A program made the position numbers and the translations under genes. A DNA stretch of 42,680 nt from Chara braunii (Eukaryota; Streptophyta; Charophyceae; Charales; Characeae): the NCBI GenBank assembly GCA_003427395.1, contig BFEA01001021.1:1-42680 (forward strand), read 5' to 3'. The notes beneath the pieces were generated by a model. That model was not told the DNA's origin, did not search any database, and was given only the letters and a program-made list of their open reading frames with translations. This document shows positions 1-9,331 of the stretch, in pieces; within the stretch, counting starts at the first letter, position 1, and each line of letters begins with the position of its first letter.

Positions 1-105
1 CTATTCCCGGTTCGCTCGCCGCTACCAAGGGAATCCTCGTTGGTTTCTCTTCCTCCGCTTAGTTATATGCTTAAATTGGGCGGGTGCTCCCGCCCGACCT
101 GAGAT
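1..105 (-). rRNA. 28S (26S) rRNA, 5' end, partial
   Basis: The reverse complement contains the well-known start of the large-subunit rRNA: CTCAGGTCGGGCGGGA, then TTTAAGCATAT, AAGCGGAGGA, GGATTCCCTTGGTAGCGG and CGAGCGAACCGGGAA, in the canonical order and spacing. It differs at several bases from the land-plant consensus, for example CCGCCCAATTTAAG where CCGCTGAGTTTAAG is usual. The gene runs off the left edge, so only about the first 105 nt are present. Nuclear rDNA should lie in long tandem arrays, so this edge is probably an assembly break or a dispersed rDNA fragment. Confidence 0.85.
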
Positions 106-544
106 CAAAAGGCAAGGCCCGACGTACCTCCACAGCTCGGGGCCGTGAAAGAGTTGCAAATGTTTATTCTCAAAGCAAGGGAGTTTTTGTCTAAGGAAGA
201 CGTAGGGTTCATTCTTCTTCAACTCCTACTTCACGATGCTCGAGGTCGGTGGTGTCTTGGACGTAGGGAACTGGGTGAAATTGTAAGGAATAGTGCATTT
301 CAACTCAAAGGGTGGAGAAGGGTAGTGTTCTCCTGCGCCTACTTGATGTAAAGATAGAAGGTATAAAGAAGATTAGTAGTATCATCATCATCATCATCAG
401 GATCATCACCATCATCTTCATCATAGTCAACACATGAGGGACGCTGAGCCTGATTCTCAGCAAGAAACCCACCTTATGGATACATCATAACCATCGCCAC
501 AAAGACATATGGCCTCACCAATCCTATATAGCCCACGCCCCGAA
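106..544. other. rDNA flank and unassigned sequence
   Basis: The first tens of bases sit where ITS2 should be, but I see no 5.8S rRNA and cannot tell where rDNA ends. A degenerate ATC trinucleotide run lies at 381-425. The open frame at 145-351 has no recognisable domain. The 5' end of the neighbouring LINE may begin somewhere around 430-545. Confidence 0.4.
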
Positions 545-554
545 GACAGGGAGC

Positions 555-1123
555 GCTGACGTAGCAATCGGGGTCCCTGCGGAGTCTAAAGTGGAAGTCA
601 TTAACTGGGAGGTAGATCCAATACAAGGAAGATGGGTATATATCCTAGCAATGCTGGAAATTGAGGTTGTTAGCATCTTATGTGTGTATGGGTCAAATGA
701 TATTGGAGACCGATTTTTTTTCTTTGAGAATATTTATCACGTCTCCCAGTAGGAATTCTAGTAATTATAGTAGAAGATTTTAATGCTGCACCATATCAAA
801 AATTGGATAGATGGAATATTCCTTCCTCTTGTCCAACCTATGTGGAGGCCGGTGAACTGATAATTGATAATTTACGTCACTCCCTAGATTTGTTTTATTC
901 ATACAGAAGACCTAGACCTACAAGCAAAACATTTACCTGCTTCAGGAAGGGTCAATCAAAACAGAGCACGAAGTCTCGTATCGATCTAATCCTGGTAGCC
1001 AAAGAGTTAGAAGGAGCTTTACAAGTTGTTGAGATATTTTCCAAAAGTTTTTTCCCTGGTTTGGATCATACTATGTGTGTAGCTATTTTTGTCTTTAGGA
1101 AGAAACCAGACCAAGGAAAATGA
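555..1123 (+). pseudogene. LINE apurinic-type endonuclease domain, broken
   Basis: Frame 3 (555-750) encodes a GRWVYILAMLE...VVSILCVYGSND...RFFFFENI stretch matching the central strands of the exonuclease-endonuclease-phosphatase fold (GRwv...vYaPn...R..Ff). After a one-base shift near 751 the protein continues in frame 2. There, EDFNAAP replaces the catalytic GDFN motif, SRIDLILV matches the SRID motif, and GLDHTMCV replaces SDH. The enzyme would nick target DNA. The Gly-to-Glu change at GDFN and Ser-to-Leu at SDH, plus the shift, indicate loss of function. The N-terminal part with the metal-binding Glu is not visible. Confidence 0.8.
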
Positions 1124-1973
1124 TACTACAAACTAAACACTTCTCATCTCAAAATGGAATGCTTTATTAATTACCTTCACGTGGTATGAAAATTCTGGAG
1201 GGAATAGAAAGATATCATTAACAATGACATAAGATGGTTCAACAACGGTTTAGCTTTCCTAGGCCGTAAATGCAATGAATATTATAAAATGTTAGCATCA
1301 CAAAGACATTCAAAGGAAACTCAACTCCAAAAACGAATTCAAGAACTTCAACATATAGAGATGGAATCAAAAGATCAAGATATCGTAGAACCCATAGCTA
1401 ATGAACTACATGATCTTGAAAATAAACTATTAACACAAATGAAATACAAATGGCAAGAGATGAGAATCAAGGGCAAACTTCGACATCATCAGATAGAAGG
1501 TTCAATGGATGCGTGTTTCTTTTCAATGGCTAGAGCAAGGACAAGAAGAACCATAATTGAGGCATTGGTTGACCCTAGAAACAAGGATAAACCATATGTC
1601 ACCTCGACTACAGCATGCACCAAAATGGTTTGGGATTTCTTTAAAGATCTTTTCACCTCAGAAAATAGTGACATCCCAATGAACCAACGAATTCAAGATA
1701 TAGATGAATTTTTAATTCCAAAAAAAAAAAGTTAACTGAGGAACAAAAGGCAACAATGGATAAACCCCTTAATAAGGAAGAGATATGAACAACGTTAATG
1801 CTCATGGAAGACAAGAAGACTTCCAGAATTGATGGGTTACCCAAAGAATTTTGGGAGTCCCTTTGGGATTCACTCTCACAAGACCTCATGAACTATCTCC
1901 ATGCAGTCTGGACCTCAGGTGAAATGTGTGAAATAGTGGAGCAAGGGGTATTAATGCTTTTATATAAAAAAAA

Positions 1974-2775
1974 GTGGATAAAACGAATATTAAAAACTAT
2001 CGACCTATCACGCTTTTCAAAGTAGTTTATAAGTTGGTAGCCAAAACTTTAGTTGACCGTATGGTTAAAGTAATTGCAGATATCATCCATCATGCCCAGT
2101 CCGACTTTATCACTGGAATAAACATTCCGGACAAAGTTTTTCTAATCAAGGAACTGGTTAGGCTTACTCGTCAATCTAAATTGAATGCAACTTTCATCTT
2201 TATTGACTTCGAAAAATCATATGATCATGTGGATTGGTTCTATCTGGATAAGTGCTTAGAAAAGTTTAATTTTTTACCATAATTTCAGGAGATGGATACA
2301 GATACTTCATCAGAATGCAACCACTAGAGTAATGGTCAATGAGGATTTGGTTCCCCCCATCCCTTAACATCGATCAGTCATGCAAGGAGATCCAATTGCT
2401 CCCTTCTTAGTTGTCATAATCATGAACGCATTAGCAACAAACCTGAGAAACCATAAAGACATCAAGCATCTTCAAATAACCTCTATTACGGAAAACGTCA
2501 TTCCGGTCTGCTCTCTGTTTACAAATGACCTATCCCTCATGGTAGAAGCATCTCAAGAGAACCTAGTGGAAATACAAAAAATAATGGATACGTTTTGTCG
2601 CCTGTCAGATATGAAAGTTAACTGGGGTAGTAAAACATTGGGATGGCGGATCCATCATCAAGGCACTAGGCCCCCTGAACAGCCCCGTGTCAAATGGTTA
2701 CCTCCAGATACCCTTATTCGGGTGCTAGGAATATCTCTCTCTGTTGAAGGAAAGCCAAAATTCAACAATGAGTGA
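1974..2775 (+). pseudogene. LINE reverse transcriptase domain, catalytically dead
   Basis: Frame 3 (1974-2282) carries KNYRPITL, QSDFITGINIPD and FIDFEKSYDHVDW, which are the RT0-RT2 region and catalytic motif A with its first Asp. After a shift near 2280, frame 1 gives RRWIQILHQNATTRVMVN, a TAA at 2367, and MQGDPIAPFLVV (motif B, normally RQGDPLSP). Motif C reads LFTNDLSL instead of FADD, so one of the two essential aspartates is now Asn. LGISLSVEGKP after it matches the thumb-side YLGI motif. Both the motif C change and the stops show that this copy cannot transpose on its own. Confidence 0.88.
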
Positions 2776-3359
2776 ATTATCCAACCAACACTAATCCAAT
2801 TGGAACTTTGGAAAAATAAGCACTCTTCACTAATGGGTCGTGCTTTAGCTATTAATAATGTAGTTCTTGTTTCCATCTGGTATAGATCAACTATATGGGC
2901 AATGGATAAGGCAACCCTCAAGGTATTCCAACGACAACTATTTGTCTCCCTATGGAGTGGTAATCACGAATTCAAGAATGTAATTAGTAGAGTAGCATGA
3001 CAATCAATTATTCAGCCTAAATCTAAGAGTGAGTTGGGGATTATTGACCCGGCTACTCAGGTCATGGCTCTATCTATCCAATGGATTAAACGACTGTTTT
3101 TCAATCCCCAAACTCCTTGGTCGACGTTAGTATGGGAACAAATTAAACGGCTGGCCCCTTCAACACCAGAAGGTATTGACCAATTGATGTAGTTGGAAAA
3201 CCGCTTTTGGCCTCTTCCTAGAGGGTTCCCTAAAGATATATCAGATCAAGTGCTTTCAGATCGACAAACTGCGAAAAATGATCTATGTAATAACTCTTTC
3301 TGGGTTACCCTTCTCAGTTTTCACTATCAGACAAACTCTCCCCTGAAAGATGGGAAGAG

Positions 3360-4844
3360 GTGTGTCAACAACCCCTCTTTGACAACAGATGGATTAGGGA
3401 TGCTCAAGGGTATGTACTTCACTGTATGGATTCACTGTGGAGGGGATGGGTGAGAAAACGGATTATAATGATTAAATACATAAGGAATAAGGATACAAAT
3501 GATTGGATTGAACCATCTACCTTGCAAGGGCTTATCCGTTATTGTCACCACTCAGAGGAGGCCTTGGAAAGAATCATTGAATTAATCCCACTGGAATGGG
3601 TTTGAATCCTTAGAAGAGGACCCAAATTAGAGATAAATGACTGGGTAGTAATCAAAGATCGGCCCCAAGTGGTTGGTTGTATCCTAAACAAATATACAAA
3701 TTGAGACATCCTCTTCGAAATCTATGATCCGACACAAGATAACTTTATCTGCTTAAAAAAGAAGGGTCTGATTAAGTGGGTCAGAGATTGTCAAATTTTC
3801 AGAATCAGAGTATTAGAGATAAAGGATCAATGGCGAGTCTTCAGACTTGATACTCCCATCTCCAATTTGGCACTAGATCAAACCAACTGGATTTGAAACG
3901 CACCAGTGAGAAACAACGGATCTATTAAAGCAAACAGAACATATCACCGGACTCTTCATGCTTTAACAATGAAGTCCACTTATCGAATGTTAAGAGTAAG
4001 AATCAACTTAAAGGATAGAGTATCTGCCAAGTGGATGAAACACCTCAATCTCAGTAGGGAAGAGGTCAGATCGATAAAATGGTTCAGGTTGATGAAGTCT
4101 CAACCAACAAAAGTGGTATCACTTCAATGGCAAATTGAACACAGGTGTCTGCCCACAAATGATTGGTTGATAGACAAATCCTCCTTAGAGCAAAAAGGAA
4201 TTGCCTCACGCTGGTGTAGATTCTGTAAATCTGCTTTCCCTAGTAGATTGATCCCTGAAACTATAGAGCATGCGTTCATGCAATGCCTTGGTTCTATATG
4301 ACTTGGGGATGGTGGGACCGAATATGGAGTCAACTACAATCTTCCCCCCCATGGCCTTGGGGTTAGAAACCCATACTAGTGGAATCATGGATACCAGAAC
4401 CATACGATGACTTCACTCAAAATCTCTTCAAGGGCAGTCGTGTGGGCCATATGGTTAAGGAGATGCACCTACGAGATGGAGGGGGCCAGGTTAGATGGCC
4501 CAAAATTCACTGAACTGATCAAACAACAGATTCAAACAGAAATCCTAACAAAGTGGGAACAGACAAAAGTAAAGATACAACACTTATCTTCTGAATCTGA
4601 GGTTCTCAAATACATTAAACATTTCAGTCACAGCTGGCTTGGAGGAAACCAGGGAGGGAAGTTGGGTGAAATTAAGTGGGAGGGTTCTAAGGGAAGGGAA
4701 AATGAAAAAATAAGCAGGGACTACAGGCTGATTTTTTGTGATTGGACAGTGGTAGACCCATCTATTCCCCTGCGCTCTGTTGCAGACTTTCCAGACTCTT
4801 TCCCCCCATCTCTAATGTCTAAGGTCCCAAGGGTTTGGGTATGA
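3360..4844 (+). pseudogene. LINE C-terminal region with zf-RVT knuckle
   Basis: Frame 3 from about 3360 to 4301 is interrupted only by in-frame TGA codons (3603-3605, near 3703, near 3895). Residues encoded at about 4218-4292 form CRFCKSAF...ETIEHAFMQC, the Cys-x2-Cys...His-x4-Cys knuckle typical of the zf-RVT domain that follows plant LINE reverse transcriptases. The preceding SLQWQIEHRCLPTNDWL matches the usual W...h..lpT...L segment. After a shift near 4300, 4407-4844 continues with AVVWAIWLRRCTYE, the conserved post-knuckle Trp-rich helix, and a Lys-rich tail. This tail marks the likely ORF end. Confidence 0.8.
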
Positions 4845-5012
4845 TTAATCTCAAAGTTATGTGATACAGTGAATCAGGGGTAGAACAGAGCTAGCTGTGG
4901 AATGCTTCTTTCTGGCGCCCGGTAACGGGTGAAGAGGCTGCTGCCCCACCCCAAGACAAAGCAAACGTCAATATTCATTGTTTCCATATCAAATGATTTT
5001 TTATGTTCATAT

Positions 5013-5096
5013 GGGACGCTGGACCCGGTTTCCAGCAGGTGCTCCTCCCCACCAATAGATGGAGCTTTAAAAAAAAATAAAAAAAAGGGAATTAAA
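5013..5096 (+). mobile_element. Short hairpin-headed element, copy 1 (short form)
   Basis: The copy begins GGGACGCTGGACCCGG and carries the head hairpin GCTGGA/TCCAGC, then CAGGTGCTCC and CCCCACCAATAGATGGAGC. It passes straight into an A-rich tail. The second hairpin module seen in other copies is absent, so it is an internally deleted or short variant. It lies 169 bases after the LINE open frame. Confidence 0.8.
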
Positions 5097-5597
5097 GAAA
5101 GCCAAATTCAGCTTAGGCTGCTCCCGCCAGCCAATGGGATGGAAGCAATCTAATTCGCTTCCTCTTTTTCCAGATGAGTGCTGGACTCGGCCAATGGGCT
5201 GGGTCCTCTAAAGGTGGTCTCTGTCAGACCATTATGACAGTACTTTGAACACACGACTTTGTTTTGTTTTTGTCGGCCTTTTTGTGCACACATAGCACTG
5301 TAGCAAAGTTGCAATATCACCCCCACCTTTGCACGTCCATAATATTGCATCCTCGTGGACGCCTAAATATTTCAAAAAATTATAATTTCAAACCGTGTCT
5401 AGAAATGTCATTGGAGGACACACAAAGATTTGGGACTTAACACTTTGAAATCACCGCCGCCGTTCAGATTCCCCAACCATATGTGTCACCGCCAGCCACA
5501 CAAGATAGGAAACCAAACCGCCTACAACGTCTGTTGTGGGACCTCGCCCCAGAAGAGCAATTATATCTGTGTGTACCAAGAATAATGACAATGTTCA
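5097..5597. other. Intergenic, nothing recognised
   Basis: I see no domain, RNA gene or repeat here. A sequence at 5171-5205 has CTGGACTCGGCCAATGGGC, only loosely like the head of the short element, and I do not count it as a copy. Confidence 0.5.
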
Positions 5598-5746
5598 GGG
5601 ATGCTGGACCTGTTTTCCAGCAGGTTCTGCTCCCCACCAATAGATGGAGCCTCCTGGGAATGCTAGGGGTGCCTGCTGTTATCAGTACCTCTAGCATCCG
5701 CTTGGGTGTTTCAAAAAAGAAAAAAGATAAAAAAGAACAAAAGGGT
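5598..5746 (+). mobile_element. Short hairpin-headed element, copy 2 (full form)
   Basis: This copy has the head GGGATGCTGGACCTGTTTTCCAGCAGG and the box CCCCACCAATAGATGGAGC. The second module pairs ATGCTAG (near 5658) with CTAGCAT (near 5691), with an inner CTG/CAG and GGT/ACC stem. The end is A-rich (about 5710-5746). At roughly 115 nt plus tail it is one of the best full-length copies. Confidence 0.85.
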
Positions 5747-5934
5747 CCGCCTGCAGGCAGGCCAGTACATCGAAAGCGTGGGCCCAGATATTTGGTTGGT
5801 GGGGTTACAAACTGGTGGTTGAACCCACCACTTTCCCTGACGGCCTCCAAATGTTGTGGCAATAATATACACTGAGGGCGCTGGCTGACACCTTGAGAAA
5901 ATGGCTGGCCATCATAGTACCACGTGGACACATG

Positions 5935-6041
5935 TAGATGGAGCCTCCCCCTAGGTGCTAGCGGTGTCTGCTCTTACCAGCACCATTAGCACTGGAGGGG
6001 GTTGTTGTTGAAAAAAAAAAAAAAAAAAAAAAAACCAACAA
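5935..6041 (+). mobile_element. Short element, copy 3, 5'-truncated with TSD
   Basis: It starts inside the conserved box (AGATGGAGCC), keeps the second hairpin (GTGCTA/TAGCAC) and ends in about 24 A. Twelve-base repeats CGTGGACACATG (5923-5934) and CATGGACACATG (6042-6053) flank it with one mismatch. 5' truncation, poly(A) and a target duplication together indicate LINE-type target-primed insertion. Confidence 0.8.
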
Positions 6042-6080
6042 CATGGACACATGACTCTGGTCCATGAAATTCATGCTCAA

Positions 6081-6243
6081 GGGACGCCGGACTCGGTTTC
6101 CGGCTGGTGCAGCTCCCCACCAATAGACGGAGCGGTGGTCATATGCTAGGGGAGGGATGCTTATATCACCATCCCTAGTAGGTACAGGCTCAATTTTGAA
6201 AAAAGAGGGAAAAAAAAGGGAAAAAAAGAAAAGGAAAAAGCTC
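6081..6243 (+). mobile_element. Short element, copy 4, diverged
   Basis: The head reads GGGACGCCGGACTCGG...TTTCCGGCTGG, so both sides of the hairpin have changed together (GCCGGA/TCCGGC). It keeps CCCCACCAATAGACGGAGC and a second stem TGCTAGGG/CCCTAGTA with one G-T pair. The tail is an A/G-rich run to about 6243. Confidence 0.78.
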
Positions 6244-6456
6244 AAATTTATGCAATCAAATCCAATGGATCCAATCAAATCCGATCAATCGAGTGAAGTG
6301 AAGGGGGAAGATTGAAGATCAGCAAGAACTGCCCACCCACCCCTTCCAGTTCTGTAGTATGAGTTGATTGCTCTTCAACAAGAGACAAGTGCGATATGGG
6401 GGACAATGCACAGGGAAACTGTGGTTGGATTATGCAATCGCACATCCATCACTTTT

Positions 6457-6458
<2 letters not shown>

Positions 6459-6490
<32 letters not shown>

Positions 6491-6608
6491 AGAAACAGCC
6501 CGAGCTGACACTAGAGGTGCTGGTAAGAGCAGACACCACTAGCGCCGTCAGGAAGGCTCCATCTATTGGTGGGGAGCAGCACCTGCTGGAAAGCAGGTCC
6601 AGCGTCCC
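6459..6608 (-). mobile_element. Short element, copy 5, minus strand
   Basis: The plus strand shows a 30-base T run followed by the reverse complement of the element. On the minus strand it reads GGGACGCTGGACCTGC...TTCCAGCAGGTG, CCCCACCAATAGATGGAGCC, then the second stem CGCTAG/CTAGTG with one wobble, and poly(A). It is full length. I could not establish a convincing target duplication. Confidence 0.85.
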
Positions 6609-7042
6609 TTGACATGGTAATCATTCAATTATGCAAACAGAAGTTTGTGAAGATTTGTAATATGTGTGCGTAATAGGGTATGTGATGATGAGCAGCATTG
6701 ATTGCCCTCCTAGGAGGGGATTAACTGCTCACAAACCATACCTTTGTTACCCCATCCCGCTCCGCCCATCCGACGAAGCGTAAACCATTCAACAACACCC
6801 TGGTTGGGGGGAACCTAATTTATTTCCCAGCGACCCCATACCTACTGACGAACATCCTCATCCCTACTGACGAACATCCTCATCAAGCAGCATGGAAATC
6901 AATCATCCTACACGGTACAGTATTCATCCAACACGAACCAGGAAGACAACGGAAACCCTAAGCAATCCCCCTACCGCCTGAGGAACCACCACCACCCCTT
7001 CCTGATTGGAATTGCGGACCGGGCAACTCCACACACCACCGA
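6609..7042. other. Intergenic with a 22-bp tandem duplication
   Basis: CCTACTGACGAACATCCTCA occurs twice in direct succession (6841-6884, period 22). This could be the 3' flank of the minus-strand Asn-rich gene. Nothing else is recognisable. Confidence 0.5.
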
Positions 7043-7864
7043 CTAACCCACGCCCATCCGCTGCCAAACAGCACCGCTGCACCCACGGTTAATCTCCATA
7101 TCATCCATGGCCTCATCGCCATAACCCCGGCTATCGTTGCTGTGAAAATTATTATTGGTGCTATCATTGTCCGCGACGCCAGCAATCCCAATAGCACCGC
7201 AGTTGTCGTTTGTTACCCCAAAAAGGCTGTAATTGATATCGTCGAACCGATTGTTGTTGTTGTTGTCGTTGTTGCTGTTGATGTCGTTGTTGTTGGTTTT
7301 GTCGGTGTCATCGTTGGTGTTATTACCACCAAGGCCACTGTTGATATTGTCGTTGTCGTTGCACCCATTTTTGATGTTGAGGCTATTGTTGCCTCCGTTG
7401 ATGATGTCGTCGCTGTCGTTGCCTTTGCACTAGTTGTCGATGTAGAAGCTGTTGTTGCCGCTGATTTCTTCATTTGTTGCCGCTGCCGATGTCGGCGTCA
7501 ATCCGTTGAAGTAGCCCATCAATCCTTCCTGCAGAGCTGCACAACGATCCTGCCCTATCCTGAAGATGTCATAGCATCCATGCATGAGCAGGCCAGCTCG
7601 ATGCCAATCCACAAACTCATCGAGCGAAGGAGCCGGCCCCTCCTCCAACTCCCAAATAATATCGAGCATGGCCTGCATCATGTCCTCCAGCCATAGCGCC
7701 AGTGAGTCTGTCCCCCTTACAGTCCCTAACTGGCCCCCCTGGCTCGAACACAGAATATCCACGACCTCTTGCAGCCGGCGACCGCCCTCTTCAATAGTCC
7801 GCAACCATTCCGCCGCACCTCGCCGAAAGTCTTCATTAGAATCCATGCCGTCCATGTCGTCCAA
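7043..7864 (-). pseudogene. Asn/Asp-rich protein gene with one internal stop
   Basis: On the minus strand one frame is open from about 7897 down to a TAG at 7043-7045, broken only by a TAG at 7430-7432. The first ATG is at 7853-7855 (MDGMDSNEDF). The first ~140 residues look like ordinary protein: WLRTIEEGGRRLQEVVDIL, LALWLEDMMQAMLDIIWELEE and DEFVDWHRAGLLMHG suggest amphipathic helices. Past the stop, the same frame is strikingly rich in Asn and Asp (NNTNDDTDKTNNND, SNNDNNNNNRF) to 7043. I do not recognise the family. The frame survives through a GTT/GTC-rich tract, which suggests that it was coding. The TAG is either a recent inactivating mutation or the true end. A possible upstream exon on the same strand lies near 7930-8085. 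Confidence 0.5.
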
Positions 7865-8289
7865 AAACGCGTCGTCAGATCTTACAAAGCAGACGCCTCA
7901 CGCTAATGTACCGTCTCCTGGTGTACCTGGCAGAATATCCACCATCGCCTGAGCAGATGACCAAGCGGACACCATTGTGACCAAGGACAGCTACTGTCCC
8001 AGTCCACGGAGTATGGCTGAGCCTCGCCAGCCGGTCCGTAGCGCAGGTCAGCGCTCATCCATCCATCAGTTTTCCTCAACCACAAAAGACAGGCACGCGG
8101 GGGTAACTTAAGGACCTAGCATGGATCTCAGGAAACACAGTGGGAGAAAGGAAGGATAGGTCTCTTCAATCTTCAATCTTCAATCTTCATTGTTCATTTT
8201 CCAATCGCACATCCCCTCACAGGAACACAGACATGGCCCATTACATGAAATTCACAAGTTACACGCTTACACTGATATGCACATGCACA
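7865..8289. other. Possible upstream exon region, otherwise unassigned
   Basis: The minus strand holds a 60-codon open segment (7903-8085) ending near CCAG/GTACAC, a plausible splice donor for the Asn-rich gene. This is weak evidence. From 8165 a short CTTCAATCTTCAATC duplication precedes the CA-rich block. Confidence 0.25.
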
Positions 8290-8830
8290 CAGTGCTCATA
8301 TTCACTGCAACTCACAACTCACAACTCACAACTCACAGCAACTCCATCATGCAAACACACACACAACTCACTGCACAGAAACGCACACAGCTGCCTGTCC
8401 AAGGTTGTCATATGCATGATAGACAGTAGAGACCTCACAGGCACAGCCTATCACATGGAAATCAGTTTATACACTAACACCTTCACACATTTGCACTGAC
8501 AGACAGACGCAGGTATAAAGACCTCACATCTACTGCAACTGACAACTGACAACTCACAGCAACCCACAGGATCTCCAGCATACACATGCACAGCTCACAG
8601 CACAGCTCATTGCACACAAACGTACTCAGCATGCCTGCACAAGGCTGTAATATACACAATGGACAGTAGAAACAGCTCTTTTTTTTTTTCCTTTTTTTTT
8701 TAAGAAAGACTCAGTGGACCCTAATAGGCAGGGTGATAAGAGACAGTAGAAACAGCTCACTGCACACAAACTTACTCTTACAGAGGAAGCCTGCTCAAGG
8801 CTATAAGATACACGGATAGAACTCAGGGCT
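8290..8830 (+). repeat. CA-rich degenerate tandem repeat, about 230-bp unit
   Basis: Three diverged units share the order: ACTGCAACTCACAACTCACAACTC, then CTCACTGCACA.AAAC.CACTC, then CAAGGYTGTMATATRCAC, then GACAGTAGARAC. They fall at about 8295-8440, 8530-8680 and 8745-8830. The 10-base ACAACTCACA subrepeat is expanded in the first unit. It is not coding: the open frames over it change with the repeats. Confidence 0.65.
8679..8741 (-). mobile_element. 63-nt retroposed insertion with 17-bp TSD
   Basis: The 17-base word GACAGTAGAAACAGCTC occurs at 8662-8678 and again at 8742-8758. Between them, on the minus strand, lie about 43 bases followed by an A-rich tail (T-rich on plus, 8679-8701). The body contains ACCCT/AGGGT, a 5-bp hairpin. 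Tail polarity and perfect flanking repeats identify a minus-strand target-primed insertion into the second CA-rich unit. The body is not obviously one of the other families. Confidence 0.7.
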
Positions 8831-8905
8831 TACCAGAGCCCAGTCTGTACAAAGCGGATCAAACATACACATAAGCATGGCTACTTCTTACCATATGTAT
8901 GTATA

Positions 8906-9026
8906 GGGACGCTGGACCCGTTTTCCAGCAGGTGATGCTCCCCACCAATAGATGGAGCCCCCCCGGAAGTGCTAGCAGTGCCTGCTCCTACCAGCACCCC
9001 TAGCATCGACTAGGGTCGTTTCTCCA

Positions 9027-9083
<57 letters not shown>

Positions 9084-9094
9084 CCACCACCACC

Positions 9095-9125
<31 letters not shown>

Positions 9126-9133
9126 CCACAACC

Positions 9134-9182
<49 letters not shown>

Positions 9183-9186
9183 CGAA
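8906..9186 (+). mobile_element. Short element, copy 6, with CAA-expanded tail
   Basis: It has the head GGGACGCTGGACCCGT...TTCCAGCAGGTG, CCCCACCAATAGATGGAGCC, and a second stem GTGCTAG/CTAGCAT (one G-T pair) with inner CTG/CAG. The tail is not poly(A): it is an (AAC)n tract of about 155 bases with interspersed CCA triplets. An A-rich tail that mutated to AAC and then expanded by slippage is the simplest explanation. Confidence 0.85.
9029..9183. repeat. (AAC)n microsatellite
   Basis: Near-perfect AAC triplets are interrupted by CCACCACCACC and CCACAACCAC. It is the tail of the preceding short element. Confidence 0.95.
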
Positions 9187-9331
9187 ACAAAGCCCCTCTC
9201 TCCCCTCCCCGCTGGTTGAGTATCCTACCCCAGAATGAAACCCTACATATCTAATCAATTCGAATGAGAACTGGTTGAAGCAAATCAAAACCACACCCCA
9301 ATGGCTTAAAAGAATGTAGTCAATCGAACTT

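Larger units (their letters stand above)
545..4844 (+). mobile_element. Decayed non-LTR retrotransposon (L1-like LINE)
   Basis: The order endonuclease, coiled linker, reverse transcriptase, C-terminal CCHC-like knuckle is that of an L1-type ORF2. The reading frame moves from frame 3 to 2 near 751, then to 1, 3 and 1 (near 1790, 1970 and 2280), and back to 3 near 3400. Few indels are needed to follow it end to end. The frame is broken by about a dozen stops, including TGA at 1121, 1187, 2773, 2998 and 3603, TAG at 1205 and 3190, and TAA at 2367. Several fall where the family has Trp. The linker at 1289-1735 is Lys/Gln-rich and probably helical. The 5' end of the endonuclease is missing or unrecognisable. 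I could not identify target-site duplications or an A-tail with certainty. Confidence 0.9.

Noticed and set aside
5464-5931. Opposed ORFs on both strands over 5464-5931
   Set aside because: Both run through a short retroposon and its A-tail. No domain or codon-like constraint is seen.
6428-6640. ATTATGCAA on both sides of the minus-strand short element as a target duplication
   Set aside because: The words are 20 or more bases away from the element ends, so they are probably coincidental.
7142-7696. 184-codon Val-rich plus-strand ORF
   Set aside because: It is the antisense phase of the Asn-rich minus-strand frame; GTT/GTC triplets translate as Val.
8972-9294. Minus-strand ORFs of almost pure Cys, Leu or Val
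   Set aside because: All three phases of the AAC microsatellite are open. This is an artefact of the repeat.
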